Assembly (NCBI GenBank): GCA_964651785.1
Contig: CAZYWJ010000002.1
Location: 112,570 to 176,569 of the forward strand
Direction: 5' to 3'
Length of the DNA: 64,000 nt
Source: JAKVAV01 sp964651785
GTDB lineage: Bacteria; Bacteroidota; Bacteroidia; Flavobacteriales_D; Cryomorphaceae
Below are positions 8,851 to 18,475 of this stretch, piece after piece. A model generated the notes under the pieces. That model worked only from the letters and a program-made list of their open reading frames with translations. It ran no database searches and was not told where the DNA came from. The translations under genes and the position numbers were made by a program. The stretch's first letter is position 1; each line of letters begins with the position of its first letter.

Positions 8851-11212
8851 ATGTCAAAGTTTTACCCCTTAAAACTAGTAGACAGAAGTTATTTTTCACA
8901 ACTCGTTCTGTTGGCTTTTTTCGTGCTGCTTTTTACTTCCGAATCTCAAGCACAAGAAGTACCTCAAGCAATTAATTACCAAGCGATCGTCAGGGATGCG
9001 GGAACTTACCTTCCCGTCTCGGATCAGGCAGCCTACGTTACGGTAGAATTCCTGAATGGCCCTGATGGCGATGTTGTTTATCAGGAAGAATTCACTTCTC
9101 TTCAGACCGGTAAATCGGGATTGATCAATTTGAGTTTAGGCCAGGGAAATCCCTTAATTAGCAGCTTCAGCTCTATTCCATGGGAATCAGGTAGTATTTG
9201 GTTGCGTCTATCGGTCGACATAGGTAGCGGGCTTAATATTCTTCAGGAAACTCCTTTCAATACGGTGCCTTACGCATTTTACGCTCAATCATCGGGAGGC
9301 GCAGATGACGACGGCGATCCGAACAACGAGCTGATTCAAAGCATCAATTTGGATGCAGCTCAGTTGGAAATTACTGAGGGTGACGAGATTATTTCGGTAG
9401 ATTTAAGTTCGCTGATCAATGATGACGACTCAGATCCGACTAACGAAAAAATTGATAGCCTTCAATACAATGCTGAAACGGGAATACTCTCGGTTTTTGA
9501 ATCGGGAGTACAATACGATGTAGATCTTCCGATAAACGAAATTGACCCTGCCGCCATTCAGGATCTGTCGTATGATGCAGATCAGCATATCTTAACTATA
9601 ACGAACAACGAAGCAGCCACTCCCGTTGATCTTGGGCCTTATCTCGATAACACGGATGTTCAAACACTGTCATTAAATAACACCGTTATAACTATTTCGG
9701 GTAGCGAAAGCTCAATAGATTTAGCCGATTTACTAAACACGAATGTGGATTTGGATGGCGATCCCAATAATGAAATACAAAATTTAAGTTTATCCGCAGA
9801 TTCATTATTCCTTTCCGGTAGCTCCGGGGTAGACCTCTCCGGCTATCTTGACAACACTGACAATCAAGCGCTGACCTTAATCGACAGCATTCTGAGCCTC
9901 TCAGGCGATGTACCGACTTCTGTCAATCTGGCCTCGATTCTGGAATTTGCAGAAGACGGGGATTCGGATGATTCCAACGAAATTCAGGATATCAGTACCG
10001 ATAGCTCTCCGGGAAATATTTCTATTTCAGGTGGCTCCTCCCTAACTCTTAATGTCGATGACGCAGATGCAGATGATTCTAATGAAATTCAGGATTTGAG
10101 TCTTTCGGGAAATACTTTAAGCCTGACGGATGACGGCACGACGGTAGACCTTTCGGGTTATTTGGACAATANNNNNNNNNNNNNNNNNNNNNNNNNNNNN
10201 NNNNNNNNNNNNNNNNNNNNNNNNNNNNNNNNNNNNNNNNNNNNNNNNNNNNNNNNNNNNNNNNNNNNNNNGTGATGATGCGGATGCCGATCCGAGCAAT
10301 GAGATTCAAGACATCAGCACGGATAACTCAGCAGGAAACATTGCCATTTCAGATGGCTCGACCATTACCTTGAATGTGGATGACGCCGACGCCGATGCAA
10401 CAAACGAGATACAGGATTTGAGTCTTTCGGGAAATACCTTGAGTCTTTCAGGTACTGGCACTACTGTTGACCTGAGCGACTTTGACAATTCCAACCTCAG
10501 CCAGAACCACATTTTCTTGGGAGATGCCTCCGGTGAAGCGCAGGAAGTTTTAGTTAGTGGTGATATAAATTTGGCCGATGACGGAGAGATAACCGTGACA
10601 GGTTTACAATCAGTAGATGTAAGTAATACCACTCCTACTGACGGTCAAATATTGGTATACGACGGAGCTACAGAAGAGTGGAAGCCTGAAACTCCTGCTA
10701 GTGTGGGTCCTGTTTCTACGGTTAGTTATTATAATATTGACCCGTTAGACTTCCGTGAGTTAACTGATCCTTCTAATGGAGTTAATTTAAATAGACACGA
10801 TGCTCTTAAATTCTTTAACGAAGAGGCTCCATTTGCGATGGTTAGAAGCTCCAACGGGATAGATGCGATCGCCGCTGCCGTTCATTTGCCTCATGGAGCT
10901 ACGGTCACTCGTGTCAGGGTTTATTTTAGAGATTGGGATTTTTCCGGTGATATGCAATTCCGCTTTGTTAGAAAGAATATTACTAATGCTAGTGATTCGA
11001 ATGAAATCATGTCATTCATCAACGGAGCAGGAGCCTTTGGAAATGCAGTTTATACTGATAATACGATAGTGAACGCGGAGATCGATAACAGCATTTACAA
11101 TTATCGCTTCATCGCAGACTTTTCTTACTTAGAAAATAATAATGACCCGGACGAAAATTTTGAAATGCTTCAAAGAATATACGGGGTTGTTATTGAATAC
11201 ACGATTAATTAA
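8851..11212 (+). CDS. Exported tandem-repeat fibre-like protein 2 (interrupted by an assembly gap)
   Basis: The start is the ATG at 8851 (signal peptide ending SESQAQ), not upstream codons that overlap the previous gene. The N-terminal module (QAINYQAIVRD ... NTVPYAFYAQ) matches protein 1. Long acidic repeats follow (DDGDPNNELI, DADADDSNEIQDLSLSGNTLSL, DLSGYLDN). The frame runs to 10171, meets 100 N, and resumes at 10274 in another frame with the same repeat type (DADADPSNEIQDIS). The TGA at 10273 is therefore a gap artefact, and the two parts are one gene with an unknown number of missing repeats. The C-terminal ~170 residues are a non-repetitive domain. The stop overlaps the next ATG (TAATG). 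Confidence 0.7.
9300..10500 (+). repeat. Acidic NE-I-QDLSLSGNTLSL coding repeats spanning the N gap
   Basis: At least seven degenerate repeats. Some are near-identical at DNA level: the 20-odd bases around 10087 and 10415 both encode QDLSLSGNT. Such local identity is probably why the assembly broke at 10172-10271. Confidence 0.7.
10172..10271. other. Assembly gap (100 N) inside a repeat gene
   Basis: Exactly 100 N, a conventional placeholder. The codon phases on the two sides require the true missing length to be a multiple of three if the gene is intact, so 100 cannot be the real size. Confidence 0.95.
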
Positions 11213-11961
11213 TGTCGCTAAGAAGAATTCACGAAATATCACTCACTCTGACTGCTATGATGATTTTTACCATAAGCTCATCGCAAGTGGTTATTGACCG
11301 ACAAGTTATAGGGTCGAGTGGAGGCTCTTTTGACATTGGCAACTCATTAGTGATAGAACAGACTATCGGCGAACCTGTAATAGAAACCGTATCCGATAAT
11401 TCGGTTACCCTCACCCAAGGATTTCAGCAGCCCCTCACGGAAGGCTTACTGCAATTTGATGTTGCTACCATTTCGGCATCGTGCCCTACATCTTCCGATG
11501 GTGGAGCGTTTATAACGGAAATAACCGGATGTATTCCTCCTTATTCGATAGAATGGAGCAACGGTATAACACAAAGAGATTCGCTTGATCGACTTCTGCC
11601 AGGGCTTTATTCAGTGACGATAACGGCCGGATTTTGTCAGGAAACGGTGGAATTTGAAGTTGTATCGGGACCTGCTGCTGACTGTGAGTTGCGCATATTC
11701 AATGCCTTCACTCCCGATGGCGATGGCAAGAGTGATACGTGGACGATCGAAAATATTGATTTGCCCGATTTTCGCGAGAATAGAGTCGAGATTTTTAACC
11801 GGTGGGGTCAGGAAGTTTTTTCTACTGAAAACTATGATAACCGAGAGAGAGTTTGGAATGGTGAAGACGCGTCAGGAAACGAACTCTTGTCAGGAACTTA
11901 CTTCTATATCGTAGAATCCGGAGGCATTACATACAAAGGATACATTGAGTTAATCAGATGA
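11212..11961 (+). CDS. Small exported protein with T9SS type B (CHU_C) sorting domain
   Basis: 249 residues. The N-terminus is hydrophobic (~1-25, ending SSSQ). Residues ~25-75 carry GSSGGSFDIGNSLVIEQTIG and LTQGFQQP, common in Bacteroidota secreted proteins. A SprB-like segment follows (ITGCIPPYSIEWSNG ... LLPGLYSVTITAG). The last ~87 residues are a complete gliding-motility-associated domain: NAFTPDGDG, VEIFNRWGQEVF, ENYDNRERVWNG, LLSGTYFYIVE, KGYIELIR. Type B domains direct export by the T9SS with a PorP/SprF partner, and one is encoded immediately downstream with ATGA overlap. Start and stop couplings on both sides indicate one operon. Confidence 0.9.
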   Translation: MSLRRIHEISLTLTAMMIFTISSSQVVIDRQVIGSSGGSFDIGNSLVIEQTIGEPVIETVSDNSVTLTQGFQQPLTEGLLQFDVATISASCPTSSDGGAFITEITGCIPPYSIEWSNGITQRDSLDRLLPGLYSVTITAGFCQETVEFEVVSGPAADCELRIFNAFTPDGDGKSDTWTIENIDLPDFRENRVEIFNRWGQEVFSTENYDNRERVWNGEDASGNELLSGTYFYIVESGGITYKGYIELIR

Positions 11962-12869
11962 AAAAGCTGGTTGTCATATCGTTCTTTCTGATTTGTGGCA
12001 TTCAGTCTCATGCGCAACAGCATTCTCTTTATTCCCAATATATTTTCAACCTCTACGCAATAAATCCGGCATATGCCGGTGAGCGAAACTCGCTGGCAAC
12101 TGCACTCAGCTACCGCTCGCAGTGGGTGGGAATAGAAGGGGCGCCGAAGACAGCTTACTTTTCAGCTCATACGCCTGTAAGAAATAAGAACCTGGCACTT
12201 GGATTTTGGTTTCAGAATGAGCAAATCGGAGCTCGGGAACTTACGTCGTTGCACGGTTCGGTTTCTTACAAGCTTCGATTGACCAAAACCAAAAAGATTT
12301 CATTCGCGCTTAGCGCAGGAGCACTGAATCATCAATACCACTGGGATGAGTTGGACTTTCCCGATGGTGCTGATCCCGTATCGTTTGTGTCCGAAGCCAA
12401 TCAATGGAGTCCGTCTTTTGATTTCGGAGCCATGTATATCTCACCTCAAGGGTATGCAGGCTTAAGCATTTTAAATCTCAATGGAATGGATTTGTCACAA
12501 ACTGAAGTGGTGGATGCCAGGCTGGAACCCAATATCAATTTGGTAGGAGGACATGTCTTTCCTGTTTCGCAAGCCGTGGATTTAAAACCCGGAGGACTTG
12601 TACGGTTGCAAGCTAATGGTGTCTGGCAATTTGATGCGAGTATGAGTGCCCGGTTTAATGATGCCTTTTGGATTACTACCACGTACCGCCATCAATTCGG
12701 AATGGTTTTCAGCGGACACTTTTATCTCAATGACCACTTTCACTTCGGGTATTCGTATGATCTTACGACAAACGAATTGCTGACACAGCAAGGTGGCTCC
12801 CACGAACTTTTTATCGGTTATGATTTCCGTCTTTACAAGACACGATCATCAACTTTAAGAAATTTCTAG
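11958..12869 (+). CDS. PorP/SprF family T9SS outer-membrane protein
   Basis: 303 residues with a signal peptide ending SHAQ. The family signature is clear: QHSLYSQYIFNLYAINPAYAG near residues 21-41, then SYRSQWVGIEGAPKT and FSAHTPV. The rest is an amphipathic beta-barrel pattern ending HELFIGYDFRL. PorP/SprF proteins sit in the outer membrane; SprF is needed for SprB secretion in Flavobacterium johnsoniae, and paralogues are usually encoded beside type B sorting-domain cargo, as here. The gene overlaps the preceding cargo gene by 4 bases. Which paralogue (core or cargo-specific) cannot be settled from one window. Confidence 0.92.
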   Translation: MKKLVVISFFLICGIQSHAQQHSLYSQYIFNLYAINPAYAGERNSLATALSYRSQWVGIEGAPKTAYFSAHTPVRNKNLALGFWFQNEQIGARELTSLHGSVSYKLRLTKTKKISFALSAGALNHQYHWDELDFPDGADPVSFVSEANQWSPSFDFGAMYISPQGYAGLSILNLNGMDLSQTEVVDARLEPNINLVGGHVFPVSQAVDLKPGGLVRLQANGVWQFDASMSARFNDAFWITTTYRHQFGMVFSGHFYLNDHFHFGYSYDLTTNELLTQQGGSHELFIGYDFRLYKTRSSTLRNF

Positions 12870-12873
12870 AAGC

Positions 12874-14994
12874 TTGCGCGCCCTCCTCTTAATCATAATG
12901 ACTTTACTTCCAGCTCTTGCCCTTCAAGCGCAAAAGCGATCAGGCCATTGCGAAAAACTGGTTCAACTTATTGAAGAAGGCAAATACAAAGATGCCTATC
13001 GCATCTTGGTGGTAAACGGGGAATACACGTGCGGAAATTTCAGATATGCTCAAGTCTTGAAATTTAACGGGAGATATCAAGAGGCTTTGGATATCCTCCA
13101 AGGGCAGAATACTAAGGAAGCAAATGATTTGAGAGAGGAATTGGAGGGTTATCTGGGTATGCGAAAGGCTGATGAACTCTATTCGATACGCGCTCTAAAT
13201 GGCAATGACTCTCTTTCGCACACCATATTCGCCGCCCTTGAGTCTCCCATCCTCTATCGCGACGAGATTATCGAAACGGCTACATTTCCACGCACGATTA
13301 CAGAAGAACGCGTGATTTTTGAAACTGGCGGAGGCGATTCCCTTTATTTTTCAAAACTCAAAGAAGAATTTCTGAAAAGACAACAGCACTATCGTTTCAG
13401 GTTGGCTACCGGCTGGATTACGTCAGACACTCTTCTTTATTATAGCGCACATTATATCGTGCCGCTTTATTCGGCAGGTTTTCACAATGATTATGCTATT
13501 TATACTTGGGATGGAAAAAAGCACCATTTCATAGACAGAATGGGAAAGAAGGGCGCTTTCGTTCACCCGACCGTCACAAAAGATAATTGGTTGATTTTTT
13601 CTTCCGATCGCAATGGCGGCTCGGGAGGATTTGATCTTTGGAAACTAAACTTAAGTGTAGAAGAAGGTGAGCCGATTAACTTGGGGCCTGACATCAATTC
13701 GGCTTTCGATGAACTGTATCCCGCCGCAGCAGGAGATTCCTTGTATTTTGTAAGTAACAATCCGGAGAAATCTTTGGGTGGTTTGGATATCTTTCTCGCC
13801 TATAATGGAAAAGTCGTTAATCCGGGAAGTCCTCTGAACAGCGAAAGCGATGATTTTAATCCGGTGACGGCAGGAGGTGATTTATCCTTCATGACTACCG
13901 ATCGACTCTACCCGGACTCGATCGATCTTACCTTCAACGTAAAGCCTTTTAAGTCACGTCTTCTCTTTGACCTGATACATGGCGAAGTGAAAAGTTTTGG
14001 CGATATGCTGGGTGAAAGGGTGGAACTTCTCGACAGCAAGGGCAATCTATTGGATTTTACTTATGTAAATTCTGAAGGAAGGTTCACCTTCGCCGGAATC
14101 AAAGGTTTGGAAAACTATACTATTTCTTTCGGAGAGGATAAATTGGAAGAAGGCGATCGGGTGATGCTATTTGACAAAAACTTCGGGCTGATGGAAGAGC
14201 TTGAAGTAGATAAATCGGGCCGAGTACAATTCGAGTTGCTAACTCCTGAAGATTATACTTTAGAGAAAGTAGTAAATGAAGATGAGAGCATCTTGTCGGT
14301 AGATATTGCGGGCATGCTTTCCGGCACGGATGAAACTGATGTAAAAGGTGTGGAGATTTTCCTGCAAGATTCTGACGGAAAAACCATTGCTCGGGCTTTC
14401 ACCAATGAAAACGGTGAATTCGTCTTTGAACAGGTAAAACCGGATGATGCATATTCATTCAAATCGGCTGTAGTGGATCTGAATTCCGAGATCCGAATTT
14501 TCAATCAGGATGGAAGTGTAATTGAGAGTATTAAGCCGGGAGGAGATGGCGAATATGTCTATGTTCGATTAAAAGAATCGGACAAGATTATTACCATCAC
14601 CAACGAAGAAAGAGTAAAGGTAAAAGTGGTTGAAGGGGATAAGTTCAAGTTGGAGGCCATCTATTTTGAGTACAATGATTATAGTTTGGTTTATGATGCA
14701 ATGGAAGAATTGAACAAGTTGATTACCATGCTCAGGAATAATCCTCACGTATCCATCCGATTGGCAGGGCACACAGACTCCAAGGGAGACGCCTCTTACA
14801 ATCTGCTGCTTTCGCAAAAGCGAATAGAGAGCGTAAAAAACTATTTGATCAAGAATGGAATTGATTCCAACAGAATCTCCGGTCTGGGTTTTGGCGAAAA
14901 GCAGCTCGTGAATAAATGCGCTGACGGAGTGGATTGTACGGAAGAAGAGCACGCTGAAAACAGACGTATAGAAGTTCAGTTTTACACCCCTTAA
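12874..14994 (+). CDS. PorE-like OmpA family protein (TPR, beta-propeller, CRD, OmpA-C)
   Basis: 706 residues from a TTG at 12874, which gives a proper signal peptide (ending LQAQ); the in-frame ATG at 12898 would truncate it. The order is a short TPR-like region (~25-95), PD40-like propeller blades (FSSDRNGGSGGFDLW; VSNNPEKSLGGLDIF), two carboxypeptidase-regulatory segments (~370-560) and an OmpA-C peptidoglycan-binding domain (FEYNDYSL ... LAGHTDSKGDASYN ... ENRRIEVQF). This is the PorE architecture of the T9SS, in which the protein anchors the machine to peptidoglycan. The type I signal peptide lacks a lipobox, unlike lipoprotein members. It lies 4 bases after the PorP/SprF gene. Confidence 0.85.
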   Translation: MRALLLIIMTLLPALALQAQKRSGHCEKLVQLIEEGKYKDAYRILVVNGEYTCGNFRYAQVLKFNGRYQEALDILQGQNTKEANDLREELEGYLGMRKADELYSIRALNGNDSLSHTIFAALESPILYRDEIIETATFPRTITEERVIFETGGGDSLYFSKLKEEFLKRQQHYRFRLATGWITSDTLLYYSAHYIVPLYSAGFHNDYAIYTWDGKKHHFIDRMGKKGAFVHPTVTKDNWLIFSSDRNGGSGGFDLWKLNLSVEEGEPINLGPDINSAFDELYPAAAGDSLYFVSNNPEKSLGGLDIFLAYNGKVVNPGSPLNSESDDFNPVTAGGDLSFMTTDRLYPDSIDLTFNVKPFKSRLLFDLIHGEVKSFGDMLGERVELLDSKGNLLDFTYVNSEGRFTFAGIKGLENYTISFGEDKLEEGDRVMLFDKNFGLMEELEVDKSGRVQFELLTPEDYTLEKVVNEDESILSVDIAGMLSGTDETDVKGVEIFLQDSDGKTIARAFTNENGEFVFEQVKPDDAYSFKSAVVDLNSEIRIFNQDGSVIESIKPGGDGEYVYVRLKESDKIITITNEERVKVKVVEGDKFKLEAIYFEYNDYSLVYDAMEELNKLITMLRNNPHVSIRLAGHTDSKGDASYNLLLSQKRIESVKNYLIKNGIDSNRISGLGFGEKQLVNKCADGVDCTEEEHAENRRIEVQFYTP

Positions 14995-15017
14995 ATTTCC
15001 CTTAAAATAATAACATC

Positions 15018-17903
15018 ATGTATAGGCATTCTCAGATAATGGTGCGTTTAGTTGTAGCGATTCTATTGGTATTTGTAAGTATGGAATCTAGCGCGCAGAC
15101 CAGAAAAGGAGAGAGACTGGTAAATGAAGGCCGGTATGAAGAGGCCATTAAACCCCTCAAAAGGGCATTTGATAATGGTGGCGACAGACGCGCCGGGAAT
15201 CTTTTGATAACAGCTTATTACATGTTGCAGCAATATCAGGATGCATTGGATATAGCTGATATAATGAACCTTGAGCGCACATTGGATGAAGAAGAAATGA
15301 TACTCTATGCCGACGTTCTTATTGCCAATAATGATTTTTCTACTGCTTACCTAAATCTGACGCGCATGCTCAGTGGAGGCGGAGCAAACGTACAAGGTAT
15401 GAAATGGCTTAACAAAACCGGAAACTTACTGGAATGGGATTCCGTTTCCTCAGGTAATACCATGCATGAACTGCAGGGATTGAACACCATTTACAATGAA
15501 TATGCTCCCTATATTACGGAGGATGGCATTATGTACATTGCCGATCATTTAACGGTTCAGGTACTCTACCCATCAGCTTTTACCAACCAAAGTTTGCATC
15601 TGCTTTTTCAAAGTTCCATGAATGCCAACGATAAATTCGGTAAAGCCAAAATGGTGATGAAAGGGAGAGAATATTACTACCATGACGGACCCATTGAGAA
15701 ATTTCCCGACCGGGAGAAATATGCCGTTAGTTTAAGGGAAATAGAGGGATTGCTTTACGATTTGAAGATGAACATCTTTTTTACCGACCTAAGCGGATCG
15801 GAGGAAAGTTTGATACCGTTTAAATACAATGGAAACTACAATACCGGGCATCCGACCTTAACCGAAGATGGCACGAAAATGTACTTTGCCAGTGATCGAC
15901 CCGGGGGGTACGGTCAATTTGATATATGGTATTCCGAATTGATCGGCGACGAATGGACCCTGCCCGTCAATGCAGGTCCGTTGATTAATTCGCCGGCAAA
16001 CGAATTGTATCCGAAAATTCGCAATCATCGGCTGTTTTTCTCTTCCGACAGAAGAGATATTGGTTATGGTGGACTGGACCTCTATTATGTAAGCCTGCTT
16101 AGCAAACATGACCAGCCTTATAATTTGCGCGCCCCTATTAATTCTCCATATGACGACTTCGCGGTAGATTTTGTTGATGTAAAAACCGGATACTTTTCAA
16201 GTAATCGACGAAGTGGTTTCGGAGGTGATGATATATACAGAATGCACTTTCAACCCGAAACTAAAAAACTTGATACCCTCATTTTGGCCTTAGAGGACAA
16301 AAAGGGTATGCGAAAAACCATCAGAATATACGATAGCGTCGGAAATGAAATGGTGGGAATAGACAACGCCGACCAAACCCTAACCATGTCCAACCTGTTC
16401 ACCAGAGAACTTTATACCGTAGAAACGGATTCGCTCTTTGATCAATCTCTTACTCTTGTAGCGTATAACAGCTCGGGTCGAAAAATGCAGGAATTCACCT
16501 CCGATCAATCATCATTTCAAATTGAATTTTTGGAACAGGATGAATTTACCATGAGACAAGAGGAAAATGTGGACGAAAGTGAATTATTCGATCTTCTTGG
16601 TTCTGTAATTACGGAGGAAGAAGAAGATTTTGATCAAGTATTTGTAATTCTTAAAGATGAAGAAGGAAAAATGCTTGATGAAACGAAGACGGATAGTACC
16701 GGAAAGTTTTCAATGAAAGGATTGTCTTGGGATGAGTCATACAATATTTCAACTAAAGGTACGAAAGGCGATGTGGAGATCGATGTCCTAGGACAATCAG
16801 GGGCTCCGATAACAACTTTGGTCAAAACTCCGGGGAAAAATAGTTTTGCATATACCCGCATGAGACCTGAGGCTGATTGGATGATGACAACTGAAGTCAC
16901 TTTACCCGCCGTATTCGGAATCATTCCCGGAACGGAAATTTCCACTGAAGCAAAGCCCGGGCTATACTCTATTGGTGATTCCCTTATTCGCAAATGCTCT
17001 GTAGATGATGATGGATTCATTGAACTTGGTAGCTTGACCACGGGGCATGCTTACGAATTGGTCTTTGATAATAAAGTTTTTGAATCCAACAATCGACTGG
17101 TGATTCTCGGAGGTAGCGGTGATACCACTCAGACCGTGAGACCGGATGGGGAGTCTTCTTTCATTTTTGAATTCATGGCCCCGGGCAAACTAAAACCCGA
17201 TACTCATGGACCTGATTTGTCAGAGGAAAATATGACTTCTGAACCCATTGCTGAAGAAACGCATGAAACCTCAATGGACAACCTGACGGGTTCCGCATCT
17301 AAACTGAAACCTGATGAAAAGTTGAAGCTCTACGATTCACGTATGCAACTCTTATCGGAAACCTACGCTGCGGAAGGAGGTGACTTCAAATTCAGTGAGG
17401 TGGAAGCAGATTCCGTATATTATGTAGAGGCTGACATGGATGAATCATTTGAGCTGATTTCTACTTATCACGGTTTTGAAAAGTCGGCTAAAAAACAGTC
17501 GCAGGGTTTATGGATCATTGATTATACGCCTTCTAATGAGGCTGAGAAGATTATAAGCCTGCCAAATATTTATTACCGATTTGACACGTACACCTTAAGT
17601 TCTGAATCTACCGTATCTCTTGATAATCTTTATGGCTTCTTAAAGCAAAACCCCAACCAAAAGATTAAGGTACTCTCTCATACGGATAGTCGGGGGTCCA
17701 AATCCTATAACAATAACCTCTCGGAGTTAAGAGCGCGTGAGGTTGTGCGCTATTTAGTGAGGAGAGGTATAGAGCCTGAGCGCCTTGATTATGAGGGCCG
17801 AGGAGAGAGCAAGCCGGTTAATGAATGTGTTGACGGAGTTCGCTGTTCGAATGAAAAACATGCGGAAAACCGTCGTACGGAATTTGTTCTGATCAAGAAT
17901 TGA
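15018..17903 (+). CDS. Second, longer PorE-like OmpA family protein
   Basis: 961 residues with a signal peptide ending SSAQ. The layout parallels the previous gene: TPR-like region (VNEGRYEEAIKPLKRAF), PD40-like blades (FASDRPGGYGQFDIW; FSSDRRDIGYGGLDLY; SSNRRSGFGGDDIYR), several regulatory-like beta domains in the middle (~430-830, longer than in the paralogue) and OmpA-C (YYRFDTYTL ... LSHTDSRGSKSYNN ... ENRRTEFVL). A role in linking a T9SS-related outer-membrane assembly to peptidoglycan is inferred from architecture and from the PorP/SprF operon. A tandem pair probably arose by duplication with expansion of the middle part. Confidence 0.82.
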   Translation: MYRHSQIMVRLVVAILLVFVSMESSAQTRKGERLVNEGRYEEAIKPLKRAFDNGGDRRAGNLLITAYYMLQQYQDALDIADIMNLERTLDEEEMILYADVLIANNDFSTAYLNLTRMLSGGGANVQGMKWLNKTGNLLEWDSVSSGNTMHELQGLNTIYNEYAPYITEDGIMYIADHLTVQVLYPSAFTNQSLHLLFQSSMNANDKFGKAKMVMKGREYYYHDGPIEKFPDREKYAVSLREIEGLLYDLKMNIFFTDLSGSEESLIPFKYNGNYNTGHPTLTEDGTKMYFASDRPGGYGQFDIWYSELIGDEWTLPVNAGPLINSPANELYPKIRNHRLFFSSDRRDIGYGGLDLYYVSLLSKHDQPYNLRAPINSPYDDFAVDFVDVKTGYFSSNRRSGFGGDDIYRMHFQPETKKLDTLILALEDKKGMRKTIRIYDSVGNEMVGIDNADQTLTMSNLFTRELYTVETDSLFDQSLTLVAYNSSGRKMQEFTSDQSSFQIEFLEQDEFTMRQEENVDESELFDLLGSVITEEEEDFDQVFVILKDEEGKMLDETKTDSTGKFSMKGLSWDESYNISTKGTKGDVEIDVLGQSGAPITTLVKTPGKNSFAYTRMRPEADWMMTTEVTLPAVFGIIPGTEISTEAKPGLYSIGDSLIRKCSVDDDGFIELGSLTTGHAYELVFDNKVFESNNRLVILGGSGDTTQTVRPDGESSFIFEFMAPGKLKPDTHGPDLSEENMTSEPIAEETHETSMDNLTGSASKLKPDEKLKLYDSRMQLLSETYAAEGGDFKFSEVEADSVYYVEADMDESFELISTYHGFEKSAKKQSQGLWIIDYTPSNEAEKIISLPNIYYRFDTYTLSSESTVSLDNLYGFLKQNPNQKIKVLSHTDSRGSKSYNNNLSELRAREVVRYLVRRGIEPERLDYEGRGESKPVNECVDGVRCSNEKHAENRRTEFVLIKN

Positions 17904-17944
17904 AATTAGCTAACTTTAGCCTTCACCTCAACTAGACCGCATAA

Positions 17945-18475
17945 ATGAAGATTGCAAAACCTTTTAATCTCCAAAAGTGGATTGATGAAAATCGGGATAT
18001 TCTGAAACCTCCCGTCGGGAATAAGAACTTATATCCGGAAGGTACCGACTATATCGTGATGATCGTCGGAGGACCAAACGCTCGAAAAGACTACCACTAC
18101 AACGAAACTGAGGAGCTTTTTTATCAACTGGAAGGAGACATCACCGTAAGGATTCAACAAGATGGCAAGGCGGTAGATGTTCCGATCAGAGCGGGTGAAA
18201 TGTATTTGCATCCTGCTAAGGTTCCTCATAGCCCCATGCGATCAGAAGGCTCAGTTGGTTTAGTTATTGAAAGAGTCAGAAAAGGTACTGATTACAAAGA
18301 CGGGTTACTCTGGTTTTGCGATGAGTGCAACCATAAATTGCACGAAACATACTTTAAACTGGAAAACATTGAAAAGGATTTTCTTCCGCGGTTTCGCGAA
18401 TTTTACGGAAGTGAGGAAAAGAGAACCTGTGATAATTGCGGCCACAAAATGGAAACGGATCCGAGATTCGTTTAG
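17945..18475 (+). CDS. nbaC: 3-hydroxyanthranilate 3,4-dioxygenase
   Basis: Opens the ring of 3-hydroxyanthranilate with O2 to give 2-amino-3-carboxymuconate semialdehyde in the kynurenine pathway. The 176 residues form a cupin. The catalytic iron ligands His51, Glu57 and His95 and the rubredoxin-like second iron site Cys125, Cys128, Cys162, Cys165 fall at exactly the positions known for the Cupriavidus metallidurans enzyme, so both sites are intact. The product feeds quinolinate/NAD or, through decarboxylation and 2-aminomuconate, energy metabolism. A 2-aminomuconate-deaminase-like gene lies at 47803. It converges with the next gene, overlapping by 4 bases. Confidence 0.95.
   Translation: MKIAKPFNLQKWIDENRDILKPPVGNKNLYPEGTDYIVMIVGGPNARKDYHYNETEELFYQLEGDITVRIQQDGKAVDVPIRAGEMYLHPAKVPHSPMRSEGSVGLVIERVRKGTDYKDGLLWFCDECNHKLHETYFKLENIEKDFLPRFREFYGSEEKRTCDNCGHKMETDPRFV

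Noticed and set aside
10273..10275. TGA stop ending the second repeat protein
   Set aside because: It arises only from the arbitrary 100-N spacer; the codon phase resumes one base later with the same repeat.
7683..10500. Regularly spaced repeats that could suggest a CRISPR array
   Set aside because: They are degenerate, in frame, encode acidic protein repeats and have no identical repeat/unique spacer pattern; no cas genes nearby.
7257..11212. Prophage tail-fibre genes
   Set aside because: No capsid, terminase, portal, integrase or lysis genes are nearby; the proteins have signal peptides and sit in a T9SS-type operon.
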